This document shows, piece by piece, positions 39,842-49,453 of a stretch of DNA of 64,000 nt; within the stretch, counting starts at the first letter, position 1; every line of letters begins with the position of its first letter. Both the position numbers and the translations under genes were made by a program. Below the pieces are notes generated by a model that was given only the letters and a program-made list of their open reading frames with translations, did no database searches and had not been told where the DNA came from. The stretch comes from Kiloniella sp. EL199 (lineage in GTDB: Bacteria > Pseudomonadota > Alphaproteobacteria > Kiloniellales > Kiloniellaceae). The stretch covers positions 323,474-387,473 of the forward strand of contig NZ_OMPU01000004.1 in NCBI RefSeq assembly GCF_900313065.1, given 5' to 3'.

Positions 39842-40498
39842 ATGTACAGATCTGATAAAAAAGAGATTAATCATCATCATCGGGGCACTGGCATTGAGAT
39901 AATCCTTCTTGCGGCTGGCTTATCGCAAAGGATGGGAAAGAAAAATAAACTTTTAATGCCTTTCTTGGGCAAACCTATAATTCGCCACGTAGCAGAACAG
40001 CTATTAATCTCTGAGATCGGCTCTGTGACAGTCATTACCGGTCATGAACGTGATTATGTAGAGCAAACGCTTTCTGATTTACCACTCCATCTCAACTTTA
40101 ATCCTGGCTACAAAACCGGACAAATGGCTTCAGTAAATTTTGGTCTTCATTCTCTCAGAGAATACGCTTCGGGCGTTATGATCGCTTTGGGGGACATGCC
40201 AAGCCTTACTGCTATGGATTACAAATCCATCGTCCAGGGTTTCCGTCAACAGGATGAACAGAAAATAACAATCCCCTGTTTTGAAGGTCAACGTGGTAAC
40301 CCGATTATACTACCCAGAAAGTTAATAGGTAAAATTCTGTTCGGTTCTATAAATGCTGGTTGTAAAAAGCTAATCGAAGAACACCCGGAAAAGGTGCATC
40401 AACTCGAAGTAAATGCGTCTTGCCACATACGGGATATAGATACACCCCAAGATTACGTTACCCACCAACAATCAGTAATTTTCCCGGCCTGTTGTTAA
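39842..40498 (+). CDS. MobA/MocA-like molybdenum cofactor cytidylyltransferase
   Basis: 218 residues of the NTP-transferase family: LAAGLSQRMGKKNKLLMPFLGKPI (landmark, residues 20-43), then ALGDMPSLTAMDY and GQRGNPIIL. The family transfers CMP to molybdopterin to form the MCD cofactor that CO dehydrogenase requires. Location between coxF and coxG supports that use. The first about 15 residues include a histidine cluster (HHHHRG). I leave the symbol blank because mocA is used for several genes. Confidence 0.88.
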   Translation: MYRSDKKEINHHHRGTGIEIILLAAGLSQRMGKKNKLLMPFLGKPIIRHVAEQLLISEIGSVTVITGHERDYVEQTLSDLPLHLNFNPGYKTGQMASVNFGLHSLREYASGVMIALGDMPSLTAMDYKSIVQGFRQQDEQKITIPCFEGQRGNPIILPRKLIGKILFGSINAGCKKLIEEHPEKVHQLEVNASCHIRDIDTPQDYVTHQQSVIFPACC

Positions 40499-40509
40499 GA
40501 GGAGTTGTT

Positions 40510-41100
40510 TTGGAGCTTAAAGACGAACAAAAAATCATTGCGCCCCGTGAAGAAGTATATGCGGCGCTTAATGATCCAGAAATTCTACAAAAATGTATCC
40601 CTGGATGTGAGGTTCTTGAAAAGATATCTGACACAGAAATGACCGCAATAATCATCCTTAAGATCGGACCTTTAAAAGTCAAAATGAAAGGAGTTGTAGA
40701 GCTTTCCAATTTGAAGCCACCTGAAAGCTATACAATCACAGGGGAAGGCAAAGGAGGTCCTTCAGGATTTGCCAAGGGTGGCGCAGACATCGACTTGGTC
40801 GAAGAAACAGATGGCACTCTTCTGAAATATAATGTGAAGATAGATATTGGCGGTAAAATTGCTCAGCTAGGTACTCGTTTGATTGACTCAACAGCTCAAA
40901 AACTTGCAAGACAATTCTTTGATAAGTTTAATGAATTGCTTTCAACAGCTGTAAAGGATGTCAATACAGCTGCACCAGAAACATCGTTACTCTCCGACAG
41001 TTATTCTCAACCAGAAAGCAATTCTAAAAACAGGCTATGGATATATGTATGTGCAGTTGTCTTAATTATCGCTGGTTATGCAGTATTCATAAACACCTGA
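40510..41100 (+). CDS. coxG: CoxG, SRPBCC-family membrane-anchoring protein
   Basis: 196 residues from a TTG at 40510 that has AAGAGGAG upstream and gives the usual N-terminus MELKDEQKIIAPREEVYAAL. The longer frame from 40420 overlaps the preceding gene and is rejected. The SRPBCC fold covers residues 1-145 (NDPEILQKCIPGCE, GEGKGGPSGFAKGGADI). The C-terminal hydrophobic helix (LWIYVCAVVLIIAGYAVFI) anchors it. CoxG recruits CO dehydrogenase to the membrane and links it to quinone. Confidence 0.92.
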   Translation: MELKDEQKIIAPREEVYAALNDPEILQKCIPGCEVLEKISDTEMTAIIILKIGPLKVKMKGVVELSNLKPPESYTITGEGKGGPSGFAKGGADIDLVEETDGTLLKYNVKIDIGGKIAQLGTRLIDSTAQKLARQFFDKFNELLSTAVKDVNTAAPETSLLSDSYSQPESNSKNRLWIYVCAVVLIIAGYAVFINT

Positions 41101-41228
41101 TCTAAGTAATACTCAGACTATTTTCTCATTTTGTTAGCAGTAATTTAAGATATCTATGTGATTGTACTCTCTCTGTTTAACATCTTGTGAATTAGTATTT
41201 TGTAAAGTGATAGGATAGAGGATCTATA

Positions 41229-41561
41229 TTGAGCATCACAAAATGCAATGCCTTGATAAAAAATCTGTTTCCAGCACTTATGCTGTTTCTTGTAAGCAGT
41301 ATTTATTTTGGATATCTCTATCTGCATCCAACAGACAATGTCAAACAGTTAGCCGTGTTATTTCCCCCTCAGCAATCATTTGAAGAAACGCTGAAAGCAT
41401 TAGATGTTGTCGATGCACGATTAGTCAGGATCGGATATTGGGACAATCTTCTCATTGTCGATCTAGGAGAAACGATACCCTTATCATCCGTAAAAATACC
41501 CAGTGCGCTCCTATTGCTGGACTCAGTGACAACCGGGGGATGTTTCTTTACCAGAACCTAA
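41229..41561 (+). CDS. Hypothetical membrane-anchored protein
   Basis: 110 residues from a TTG start. It has one N-terminal hydrophobic helix (about residues 11-32, LFPALMLFLVSSIYFGYLYL), then a short soluble domain with an ALDVVDARLVRIGYWDNLLIVDL stretch and a hydrophobic end. It is 27 bp before the chemotaxis receptor, so the two are probably co-transcribed. No family was recognised. Confidence 0.55.
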   Translation: MSITKCNALIKNLFPALMLFLVSSIYFGYLYLHPTDNVKQLAVLFPPQQSFEETLKALDVVDARLVRIGYWDNLLIVDLGETIPLSSVKIPSALLLLDSVTTGGCFFTRT

Positions 41562-41587
41562 GGCAACGCAACTTAAAAATTCAAACA

Positions 41588-43075
41588 ATGCAAAATCGAG
41601 TTAGAGCTATGAACGAACTAGATATTATCCGATCCCGAGCGGCAAAAATGTTCATCATATTTATTTTTGCCCATGTGATAATAACTCCCTTTGTGGCAAT
41701 AGTCTTGGAAACATCCTTCGTTGATGCAACTATAATATCTGTTATAATTGCTTGTGCTGTTGGCCTGACATGTAAATTTTCTGGTATTAACTCCACAGCG
41801 ACCCACTACATTATTGCTGTCGGTTTAAGCTTGATGCCGGCAATCATGACTTATCTCTTCCGCGGACATCCCTGGCAAATTGACATTCACATGTATTTCT
41901 TTGCCAGTTTGGCCATGGTGACAGCCCTCTGTAATTGGCGCGCTATCGTAATCGCCGCTGGAACGGTTGCCATTCATCATTTGGTATTGAACTTTCTAAT
42001 GCCTCTGGCAATCTTTCCAGCAGGTGCCGATTTATTCAGAGTTATTTTACATGCTGTAATAGTTATAGGCGAAACTGTTGTATTACTTTGGCTTGCCTTG
42101 AAATTGGAAAATGCCTTCAAAATTGCCGCAGAAGCTCTTGCTGAGGCAACTTCTGCACAAAAAGAAATTGAGAAAACCAGGCAAGAACAATTGACCGCTG
42201 AACGCAGTGCAAAGGAAAAGACCAATGAAGCCCGAATTCAAATGGCCAACGACTTTGAGGATTCAATAGGAAAAATCATCTCCTCCCTTTCAGGCTCAGC
42301 CGATGGTATGTGCTCCATTGCTGAAAGCATGTCCAGTGCGGCCACACAATCATCAAGCCAAACGTCTGTTGTTGCTCGTGCCGCCGAAGAAGCTTCCAGT
42401 AACGTACAATCCGTTGCTGCGGCAACCGAAGAGCTATCCGCTTCGATCAATGAAATATCATCCCAGGTACAGCGCTCTGCCGATATAGCAAGTAATGCCG
42501 TTGATGAAACATCAAAAACCAATGAAAAAGTTGAAGGTCTGGCAAACGCCGCCGATAAAATTGGCGAGGTCGTCAAACTCATCAATGATATTGCAGAGCA
42601 AACCAACTTACTTGCTTTGAACGCAACAATTGAAGCCGCCCGTGCAGGAGAAGCAGGTAAAGGCTTTGCGGTCGTAGCCTCTGAAGTTAAATCACTGGCC
42701 AGTCAAACAGCCAAAGCCACAGAAGACATTTCTTTACACATTAATTCCATTCAATCCGAAACCAGGGATGCCGTTGAGGCAATCCAAAGTATCTCTGGGA
42801 CTATCACCTCCATTCACGAAGTATCCACTGCGATTGCATCGGCTGTTGAAGAACAGGGCGCTGCAACTTCAGAGATTACGAGTTCTGTACAACAAGCTGC
42901 CAGCGGAGCTGATCAAGTCACCGAGAATATAATACAAATAAGAGAAACAGCAGATTCTACAGGGTCTGCCGCACACAAAGTTCAGAATTCAGCCTCAAAT
43001 CTTGCTGATGAGGCTGGGCAGTTAAAAAGCCAAGTCAAAGATTTTATTGGGAAAATTCGTGTAGGAAACTCCTGA
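41588..43075 (+). CDS. Methyl-accepting chemotaxis protein with integral-membrane sensor
   Basis: 495 residues from the ATG at 41588 (another is at 41609). The N-terminal about 180 residues are six membrane helices with the conserved HPWQIDIHMYFFA segment, without a periplasmic ligand domain. The C-terminal signalling domain has the hairpin-tip sequence INDIAEQTNLLALNATIEAARAGE (landmark). The sensing mode is probably membrane redox or a diffusible small molecule. Next to cox genes it could guide cells to CO or energy-rich zones, which is inference. Confidence 0.88.
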   Translation: MQNRVRAMNELDIIRSRAAKMFIIFIFAHVIITPFVAIVLETSFVDATIISVIIACAVGLTCKFSGINSTATHYIIAVGLSLMPAIMTYLFRGHPWQIDIHMYFFASLAMVTALCNWRAIVIAAGTVAIHHLVLNFLMPLAIFPAGADLFRVILHAVIVIGETVVLLWLALKLENAFKIAAEALAEATSAQKEIEKTRQEQLTAERSAKEKTNEARIQMANDFEDSIGKIISSLSGSADGMCSIAESMSSAATQSSSQTSVVARAAEEASSNVQSVAAATEELSASINEISSQVQRSADIASNAVDETSKTNEKVEGLANAADKIGEVVKLINDIAEQTNLLALNATIEAARAGEAGKGFAVVASEVKSLASQTAKATEDISLHINSIQSETRDAVEAIQSISGTITSIHEVSTAIASAVEEQGAATSEITSSVQQAASGADQVTENIIQIRETADSTGSAAHKVQNSASNLADEAGQLKSQVKDFIGKIRVGNS

Positions 43076-43622
43076 CTAATACATTGCCAAATGACCGGGT
43101 TTCACATTTTGTAGAGTTTTTGATCCCTATATGGGTATAGGGTGTTTTTGTGTTTTTTATAAGCAACTAGCAACTGTATCCACAGGATCGCCACGAACAC
43201 ATTATCGCCTATGTTGAGGAGGTCATAGCCGCTGCGCAGCAATAAGGCGCTTCAAATACCGCCCTTTTTAACGACAGTGCATCTGCCTTGTAGAAGAATT
43301 GGTAGAGACACTCCAAAGGCACTTGCCAATTTAGCACTGACACCAAACTCTCTATATAAAAACCACGCATCCAAAGGTAATAAGGTCAAGTGTTGGGCAT
43401 TAATACATGAATATCTGTAGTAAAATAAGAATTTCGGTTAAGTAATCCCCCTCCCCACCCCTCAGAGCAGAAAATCCCCGCCAGTTTTCTCCGCCGAGGC
43501 TTTTATATTGGTTGCGGGGGCACACAACCACCGAGAAATTGGTTCCATAATTCAACTTCTTAATCACATGTTTACTACCATGCCTTTAAAAATAAGAGTG
43601 TTATTAAACAACTCACACAGGC
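43076..43622. other. 547-bp intergenic region with possible gene remnants
   Basis: No intact gene. Two short stretches read like coding fragments: about 43182-43246 encodes QDRHEHIIAYVEEVIAAAQQ then stop. About 43490-43600 is open (VAGAHNHREIGS) and runs toward the regulator gene. They may be remnants of an older gene between the cox and exopolysaccharide regions. No terminator for the chemotaxis gene was recognised. Confidence 0.35.
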
Positions 43623-45116
43623 ATGGCTTCCTTGGCTAAGAAAGAAAAGATCCTTCTTATTGAAGATGCGTTACCCATGGCACGTATCTATATGGAATAT
43701 ATGGCGAACGAGCCTTATGACATAACCCATGTAGATACGGGTAAAAAAGCCTTTGCAGCTATTAAGGAGAGCGTGCCGGATGCTATTATTCTGGATATGA
43801 AACTCCCTGATATGGATGGCATGGAGATATTAGGTTATCTCCAGGAAAACGCTATTCCATCCAGTGTTGTTGTTATTACGGCAAATGCCTCTATTTCCGT
43901 TGCTGTTCAGGCTATGCAGGCCGGAGCTTCGGATTTTATTGTAAAGCCCTTCAATGCGGATCGTTTGATTTACACCTTACGCAATGCATTGGAACACCAA
44001 GACCTCGTCAAAATTGTTGGAAGCCTTAAACAGAAATACAGCAAGGGGAATTATTGCCGTTTTATTGGCTCTTCAATGGCAATGAAAGCCGTTTACCAAA
44101 CCATTGATAACGCCGCGACCAGTAAGGCCTCCGTCTTTATCACCGGTGCATCCGGCACAGGTAAAGAACTTTGTGCGGAAGCCCTGCACAGCCAAAGCCC
44201 ACGGCAAAAAGCCAAGTTCATTGCCTTGAACTGTGCTGCTATTCCAAAAGACTTGATGGAATCAGAAATCTTCGGACACGTAAAAGGTGCCTTTACCGGA
44301 GCTGCTCAGGAAAGAGAGGGTGCAGCGAAACTGGCTGATGGTGGAACCCTCTTTCTCGATGAAATCTGCGAAATGGATATCCAGCTTCAGGCCAAAATCC
44401 TTCGTCTTATTCAAAGCGGCACCTTTCAAAAAGTCGGTTCTAGCGATGAAGAAAAAGTCGATATCAGATTTGTTTGTGCTACCAATAGAGTTCCCTGGGA
44501 AGAAGTCCAAGCTGGCCGGTTTAGAGAAGACCTTTACTACCGCCTTCACGTTATTCCCATCCACCTCCCCTCGCTCTATGAACGAGACGGTGATGCCCTG
44601 GAGATTGCCAAAAGCTTCCTGAAGAACTTTACCGAAGAAGAAGGTAAGGCTTTTAAAGGTTTCTCTCCTGAAGTTGAAAAATACATAGGCGACTACAGCT
44701 GGCCCGGAAATGTACGTGAACTTCAAAATGTTGTCCGAAATGCCATCGTCTTAAATGATGGCGAAGAATTAACGCTCGATATGTTACCTCAATCACCAGG
44801 GCTACAGGGAACGACACCTCCTCATGTAACTGGTATAGCTCCCTCTTCTCCTCAGCCAATACCCAGTGCACAACCTGAGCATTCAAATATCACTCCCATT
44901 CCCTCTCCGATGCAGGAGAACTCATCTTCTGTAGGAACAATCAATACAGAAATTCGCCCGATGTGGATGATAGAAACAGAGATGATAATTGCCGCCTTGG
45001 AACAGACCGATGGCAGCGTTCCTAAGGCTTCAGCACTTTTAGAGATAAGTGCCTCAACAATTTACCGAAGATTGAAAGAGAAAAAAGAAGCTGAAAAGCA
45101 AGAAGCTCAACAATAA
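43623..45116 (+). CDS. NtrC/LuxO-type sigma-54-dependent response regulator
   Basis: 497 residues. The receiver domain (1-120) has phospho-acceptor Asp in IILDMKLPDMDG. The AAA+ domain has Walker A GASGTGKE, the sigma-54 contact loop GAFTGA and Walker B GGTLFLDEICEM. A Pro/Ser-rich linker is followed by a Fis-type HTH at the end (ALEQTDGSVPKASALLEIS). It is the only sigma-54 activator in the window and sits beside four sigma-54 promoters, so it very probably controls the exopolysaccharide locus. The cognate kinase is not adjacent. Confidence 0.93.
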   Translation: MASLAKKEKILLIEDALPMARIYMEYMANEPYDITHVDTGKKAFAAIKESVPDAIILDMKLPDMDGMEILGYLQENAIPSSVVVITANASISVAVQAMQAGASDFIVKPFNADRLIYTLRNALEHQDLVKIVGSLKQKYSKGNYCRFIGSSMAMKAVYQTIDNAATSKASVFITGASGTGKELCAEALHSQSPRQKAKFIALNCAAIPKDLMESEIFGHVKGAFTGAAQEREGAAKLADGGTLFLDEICEMDIQLQAKILRLIQSGTFQKVGSSDEEKVDIRFVCATNRVPWEEVQAGRFREDLYYRLHVIPIHLPSLYERDGDALEIAKSFLKNFTEEEGKAFKGFSPEVEKYIGDYSWPGNVRELQNVVRNAIVLNDGEELTLDMLPQSPGLQGTTPPHVTGIAPSSPQPIPSAQPEHSNITPIPSPMQENSSSVGTINTEIRPMWMIETEMIIAALEQTDGSVPKASALLEISASTIYRRLKEKKEAEKQEAQQ

Positions 45117-45126
45117 ACGGTAAAAA

Positions 45127-45180
45127 ATGGTGGTGAAAAGATCCCTCATACCAGGGATTCCTTCCCGCTTTCACCACCAT
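45127..45180. terminator. Cruciform-like terminator between the sigma-54 activator and RTX gene
   Basis: Outer arms ATGGTGGTGAAA and TTTCACCACCAT (12 bp, perfect) enclose a second small stem (ATCCCT/AGGGAT). It sits between convergent genes. Confidence 0.75.
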
Positions 45181-45206
45181 CTGCCTGTTCTTATGAAATA
45201 GCCTGA

Positions 45207-47597
45207 TTAGCCGACATAAATATCATTTATCGTATCCAATGAGGCCAGATCAATCCCATCCAATGTGACAAGATCAACTGTCCAATTGGTTCCAAGGCCC
45301 GAGGTATCAATCTGGACCACACAGCTTCCAGCACCATCGTCAACCACTTGGAAATAGGCACCTAGGGGATCGGGTCCTGCACCCAGATCATCCAATAGAT
45401 CTGAGATATCCAGATACTCACCTTCTACCTCGGTTTCAAAACCCATAATGGTATCACCGAACTCAAGGTAGGATCTGTAGATAAAGATATCAGCTCCACT
45501 ACCACCTGTTAGGGTATCTGCACCACGATAACCGTTTAGGCTGTCATCGTCTGTGCCACCAAAGATAAAGTCGTCTCCAGACCCACCGTTGATATAATCA
45601 TTGCCAGCGTCGCCATAGAGATAATCATCACCTGTACGTCCATAAACTCTGTCATCTCCATCGCCTCCTGAAACCGTGTTATCAATGTGACTACCAGAAA
45701 GTTTGTCGTTAAAAGCCGTTCCGATCAGGTTCTCGATACTCAGAAGGGTATCGTTACCATCTCCTTTTGAGGATTTAGTATGCAGGCTGGCAATAACCTT
45801 TTTTCCGGCACTGGAATAATCGATGGTATCTGTGCCAGATCCCCCGTTTATGCTGTCATTACCAGTACCCCCTACAAATGTGTCGTTACCTGAGCCGCCA
45901 TGCAGGGTGTCGTGACCACTACCACCATCTAAATGATCGTTTCCGGAGTTTCCGTTTAAGATATCATCTCCTGATCCACCATAGAGATTATCGTCACCAG
46001 AATTACCATTTAAAATGTCATGGTTAGAGCCACCAAAGAGGCTATCGTTGCCAGATCCTCCATGCAATGTATCCTGTGCAGAATCACCGTAGAGGGTGTC
46101 ATTACCGGACCCACCTTTCAAAACGTCAGAGCCATCGCCGCCGTAAAGGATATCATGGCCTTTCTCACCATAGATAGTATCGGCACCGTTACCGCCATAG
46201 ATCTGGTCATTAAAAGAGGCAATGGTGTAGTTACCAACTTTGTCGAAGCGATCAGATGAACTCTCGCCCAAAGTATTCTCTGAGACCAATGTTGCGCCCC
46301 AAGTAAAATCATCACCGACACTTAAACCAAATTCACTCAATGAGACCGATAGATATAACTCACCATCTCTTAATGTGGCTAATCCAGTATCTGTCCCGTC
46401 TCCAACAAGGGCCCCACTTTCTACAGAGTAAAGGGTTGATATTAATCCACCGCTGGTGAGATCAACCACCAAGGCATGTGACCAACCACCTGACAAATCA
46501 GCAGAACCGTTTACGATATTTGGAAGGGAAGAAACGCCAGCCAGATCCAAAAGAAAGACAGCCTGCCCACTCATACCTGCGTTGACGGATATTCCACCGC
46601 CATAAGCTGTCATACGAAAAGAAAGGCTTTGGGTATTGTTGGTTACGCCTACATGACGAATATCCCAGGCATCTGAAAGAGATCCTGCAGAATAGGTTAA
46701 ATCTGACGCAGCATCACTAATACGGGATACCACACCATTATTAACCTCGTATCCATCACTGCCGTATTGACTATGCGCGTTTAGTATCGCTGCGTTTGCC
46801 TGGCCAATATCAACAGTGAAGACGGTATCATCAAAGTCCCGATCGCCACCATTATAAAGATCTTCGAACCCTAAGGTCAGCGTTCCCTGATCCACATCCA
46901 GTCTGCCAACCGTATGCAAGATGCCATCAGGGTTAAGGGCTAAAGTATCTCCATAGGCGGCTGTGTGATAATCATGGTTACGAATTTCTGTTTCAGTACC
47001 ATCCGGTGCTACGTGATAAAGTGACGGATTGGTGCTATAAATAGATGCGACAGTACCGTCGGCATTACGCATCTCAAAGTACCCTGTACCATCCCAGTTG
47101 GTGAAGAAGCTGTTGTTTATCCCATAGCCGTTTGCGACGATGAAAAATCCAATTTGATCACCTGACGATACATCCAGAGATTCTTGTGTAACACCGTTTA
47201 TTAAATTACCACCACTGCCCTGAGATGACGCATTTTCCCAAATAAACTGAACGTCATATATTTGACCTGTGGTGGTGTTGACCTTGTACCAACCAAAGGA
47301 GTTCCGATAACCAGCGCCCTCACCTTCGAAGGTTACTGTTACGGGATGATCATCTGTAATGACAATTTGGGTTAAATCCGCAAACTTAATCTGACGGTCC
47401 CCATAAAGAACATCTGCTCCTGAGTTTCCTGTGACATAATCATCACCGGAACCAGCGTAAACGTGATCATTACCACTATTAGCCAGAATGGTATCGTCTC
47501 CAGCGTATCCGCTGATTACTTCACCAGAAGAAGTTCCATTTAAAGTGTCGTCTCCGTTAGTCCCTGTTAAGGGTGATATTGCTGTTGTATTTGCCAT
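45207..47597 (-). CDS. RTX-repeat exoprotein with DUF4114 domain
   Basis: 796 residues with no signal peptide, as expected for type I secretion. Layout: a short RTX block at about residues 8-65, a DUF4114-like beta domain at about 85-265 ([17 protein letters not shown]), a lectin-like middle region, a long array of GGxGxDxLxG nonapeptides at about 460-690, and a C-terminal secretion region ending YVG. Calcium-binding arrays suggest an extracellular matrix or adhesin role, perhaps holding the polymer made by the neighbouring genes. It is 41 bp downstream of the algA/manC gene in the same unit. No type I exporter is in the window. Confidence 0.87.
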   Translation of the reverse strand: MANTTAISPLTGTNGDDTLNGTSSGEVISGYAGDDTILANSGNDHVYAGSGDDYVTGNSGADVLYGDRQIKFADLTQIVITDDHPVTVTFEGEGAGYRNSFGWYKVNTTTGQIYDVQFIWENASSQGSGGNLINGVTQESLDVSSGDQIGFFIVANGYGINNSFFTNWDGTGYFEMRNADGTVASIYSTNPSLYHVAPDGTETEIRNHDYHTAAYGDTLALNPDGILHTVGRLDVDQGTLTLGFEDLYNGGDRDFDDTVFTVDIGQANAAILNAHSQYGSDGYEVNNGVVSRISDAASDLTYSAGSLSDAWDIRHVGVTNNTQSLSFRMTAYGGGISVNAGMSGQAVFLLDLAGVSSLPNIVNGSADLSGGWSHALVVDLTSGGLISTLYSVESGALVGDGTDTGLATLRDGELYLSVSLSEFGLSVGDDFTWGATLVSENTLGESSSDRFDKVGNYTIASFNDQIYGGNGADTIYGEKGHDILYGGDGSDVLKGGSGNDTLYGDSAQDTLHGGSGNDSLFGGSNHDILNGNSGDDNLYGGSGDDILNGNSGNDHLDGGSGHDTLHGGSGNDTFVGGTGNDSINGGSGTDTIDYSSAGKKVIASLHTKSSKGDGNDTLLSIENLIGTAFNDKLSGSHIDNTVSGGDGDDRVYGRTGDDYLYGDAGNDYINGGSGDDFIFGGTDDDSLNGYRGADTLTGGSGADIFIYRSYLEFGDTIMGFETEVEGEYLDISDLLDDLGAGPDPLGAYFQVVDDGAGSCVVQIDTSGLGTNWTVDLVTLDGIDLASLDTINDIYVG
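45480..46212 (-). repeat. RTX nonapeptide-coding repeat array
   Basis: About 240 codons of degenerate 27-bp units encoding GGxGxDx(L/I)x within the RTX gene. The DNA repeats are imperfect and in frame, so they reflect the protein motif and are not a CRISPR array or satellite. Confidence 0.85.
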
Positions 47598-47638
47598 AAT
47601 AAATTCCTCATGATCCCCTCACGCGAAATTAAACAAGA

Positions 47639-49114
47639 TTATTCTGCGGCTGTTGATGGGACTGGTTCATCTTCTGGAATTCGTCCATAGACATCATCGA
47701 GGCGGACAATATCGTCCTCTCCCAGATAGTCTCCGAACTGAACTTCAATGAGATGAAGAGGCGTATCACCAGGATTGTGCAATCTATGTGCAACTCCTAA
47801 GGGGATATAAACAGATCCATTTTCCTCGATCCGTTTGACTTCTTTGCCTAAGGTCACCTCCGCCACACCAGCGACAACAACCCAGTGTTCTGCTCTGTGG
47901 TGGTGATATTGGTAAGATAGGATTTCGCCCGGCTTTACAGTGATATGTTTAACCTGGTGATTAACACCGACATCAATACTTTGATATGCACCCCATGGAC
48001 GGCGGACCTTCGCCTGTGTATCAGCCTCATCCCTGCCCATACCGCGTAGTTTTGTGACCATCTTTTTCACATCCTGAACACGATCTTTGGCTGCGACCAG
48101 AATGGCATCATCTGTTTCGATGATTATCTGATCTTCCAAACCAATCGCGGTGACCAATCGTCCTGAACTATTGATATAGGTGCCTTTACAATCCTGAAGT
48201 AAAGCATCGCCTTCTTTGACGTTCCCATCAATATCGCTATCTCCCAGGTCCGCAATTGCGTTCCAAGAGCCGATATCACTCCATCTAAAAGAAGAGACCA
48301 TAACTACGGAGGAAGATGTTCGCTCCATTAGTGCATAGTCTATGGAAATCTTAAGCGCCTTTGAAAACTCATCATGATCAGGCAGAACAAAAGGCCAGGC
48401 TTCTGTGCCTTTTTTGAGAGCCAAGCGACAGGCTGAAACAATAGAGGGGTGGAAAAGTTCCATCTGCTCTAGAAACTGGCGTGCGGTAAACATAAACATG
48501 CCGCTGTTCCAATGATGACCACCGCTAGCCAAAAGTTCCTCAGCTGTTTTTACATCCGGCTTTTCAATAAAAGCAGCTGCCCGATAGCAATCGCCCTCGT
48601 AATTAAGCTTTTCACCTTGAGCGACATAGCCATAAGCCGTTTCAGGACGATCTGCCGCCATACCAAAGGTAACAAGTTCACCAGCGCTTGCAGCTTGATA
48701 GGCCGTGGATACTGTTTCGTGGAATAGCTTCTTCTTACCAACAGAGTGATCTGAAGGCATAACCAACATACAAGCATTAGGGTCTATACATTCCAGTGCC
48801 AAGGCAGCCAAAGTTATTGCTGGGGCTGTATCCCTGCTTTCAGGCTCTAATACAACACCACTGACATCTGCATCGATTTCCTTCATCTGCTCACTGATAA
48901 CAAAACGAAAGGCTTCGTTGGAAATGAGCAACGGTGCATTGTAGGCGTCTCGATCTGAAACAAGTTCAACCGTCTCCTGCAGCAGGCTACGTTCACTTAG
49001 TAAGCGAATGAACTGTTTTGGCCAGGTATTACGGGACACAGGCCATAACCGAGTGCCAGAGCCGCCGCAAAGAATGACAGGGAAAATCTTATTAAGGTTC
49101 GTATCATTTGGCAT
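47639..49114 (-). CDS. algA: Mannose-1-phosphate guanylyltransferase / mannose-6-phosphate isomerase
   Basis: 491 residues from the ATG at 49114, which has CAGGAGG 5-6 bp upstream. An ATG 24 bp further up would add eight residues. The N-terminal nucleotidyltransferase signature is LCGGSGTRLWPVSRNTWPKQF (landmark). The C-terminal cupin isomerase has VKPGEILSYQYHHHRAEHW (landmark), with metal-ligand His residues. It supplies GDP-mannose for AlgD. It is the first gene of a unit with the RTX gene, read from a sigma-54 promoter at 49211-49225. Confidence 0.92.
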   Translation of the reverse strand: MPNDTNLNKIFPVILCGGSGTRLWPVSRNTWPKQFIRLLSERSLLQETVELVSDRDAYNAPLLISNEAFRFVISEQMKEIDADVSGVVLEPESRDTAPAITLAALALECIDPNACMLVMPSDHSVGKKKLFHETVSTAYQAASAGELVTFGMAADRPETAYGYVAQGEKLNYEGDCYRAAAFIEKPDVKTAEELLASGGHHWNSGMFMFTARQFLEQMELFHPSIVSACRLALKKGTEAWPFVLPDHDEFSKALKISIDYALMERTSSSVVMVSSFRWSDIGSWNAIADLGDSDIDGNVKEGDALLQDCKGTYINSSGRLVTAIGLEDQIIIETDDAILVAAKDRVQDVKKMVTKLRGMGRDEADTQAKVRRPWGAYQSIDVGVNHQVKHITVKPGEILSYQYHHHRAEHWVVVAGVAEVTLGKEVKRIEENGSVYIPLGVAHRLHNPGDTPLHLIEVQFGDYLGEDDIVRLDDVYGRIPEDEPVPSTAAE

Positions 49115-49210
49115 GATGCCCTCCTGACATTGGGACACCTATATAAAGGTGTCGAAAGGTGAAGGATGCTTCTTGAGTACTTGATTAAAGAAGTACCGAT
49201 ACCTTTATCC

Positions 49211-49225
49211 GCAAAGGGCATGCCA
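49211..49225 (-). promoter_or_regulatory. Sigma-54 (-24/-12) promoter for algA-RTX unit
   Basis: On the minus strand the sequence reads TGGCATGCCCTTTGC, matching the consensus TGGCAC-N5-TTGC at all but one position, with correct GG-to-GC spacing. It lies about 97 bp before the algA start. Confidence 0.75.
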
Positions 49226-49326
49226 AATCACACAAAATCACTATTTATTTTTTAATATCAATAAGATAGACAAAAGTACCAAGTTTCATGGAAATTTATG
49301 AAATCAGATAAAATTGTAGGTATTTT

Positions 49327-49376
49327 TCATTTTGACGATCACACTGATAATTTCCGCCGAAAGCCTATCAATTTGG
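49327..49376. promoter_or_regulatory. Candidate enhancer sites for the sigma-54 activator
   Basis: TCATTTTGA (49327-49335), the reverse complement of TCAAAATGA, and TCAATTTGG (49368-49376) lie between the two divergent sigma-54 promoters. Similar motifs occur upstream of the other two sigma-54 promoters. Activator binding is inferred. Apart from these and the two promoters, the 300-bp region has no gene. Confidence 0.5.
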
Positions 49377-49408
49377 AGAAAAACACACTGAAATAGCCCA
49401 TTTGGGGC

Positions 49409-49423
49409 TGGCACAGCTTTTGC
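49409..49423 (+). promoter_or_regulatory. Sigma-54 (-24/-12) promoter for alg44-alg8
   Basis: TGGCACAGCTTTTGC is an essentially perfect sigma-54 promoter (GG at 49410-49411, GC at 49422-49423), about 30 bp before the alg44 start. Confidence 0.88.
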
Positions 49424-49453
49424 TCTTACTAGGTACACGCACCGAAGAGGAGC

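Noticed and set aside
40420-40509. 30-codon extension of coxG overlapping the cytidylyltransferase gene
   Set aside because: The TTG at 40510 has AAGAGGAG upstream and gives the usual CoxG N-terminus.
45480-46212. Regular short DNA repeats resembling a repeat array
   Set aside because: They are in-frame, imperfect 27-bp units encoding RTX nonapeptides. There are no conserved repeats with unique spacers, so it is not a CRISPR.
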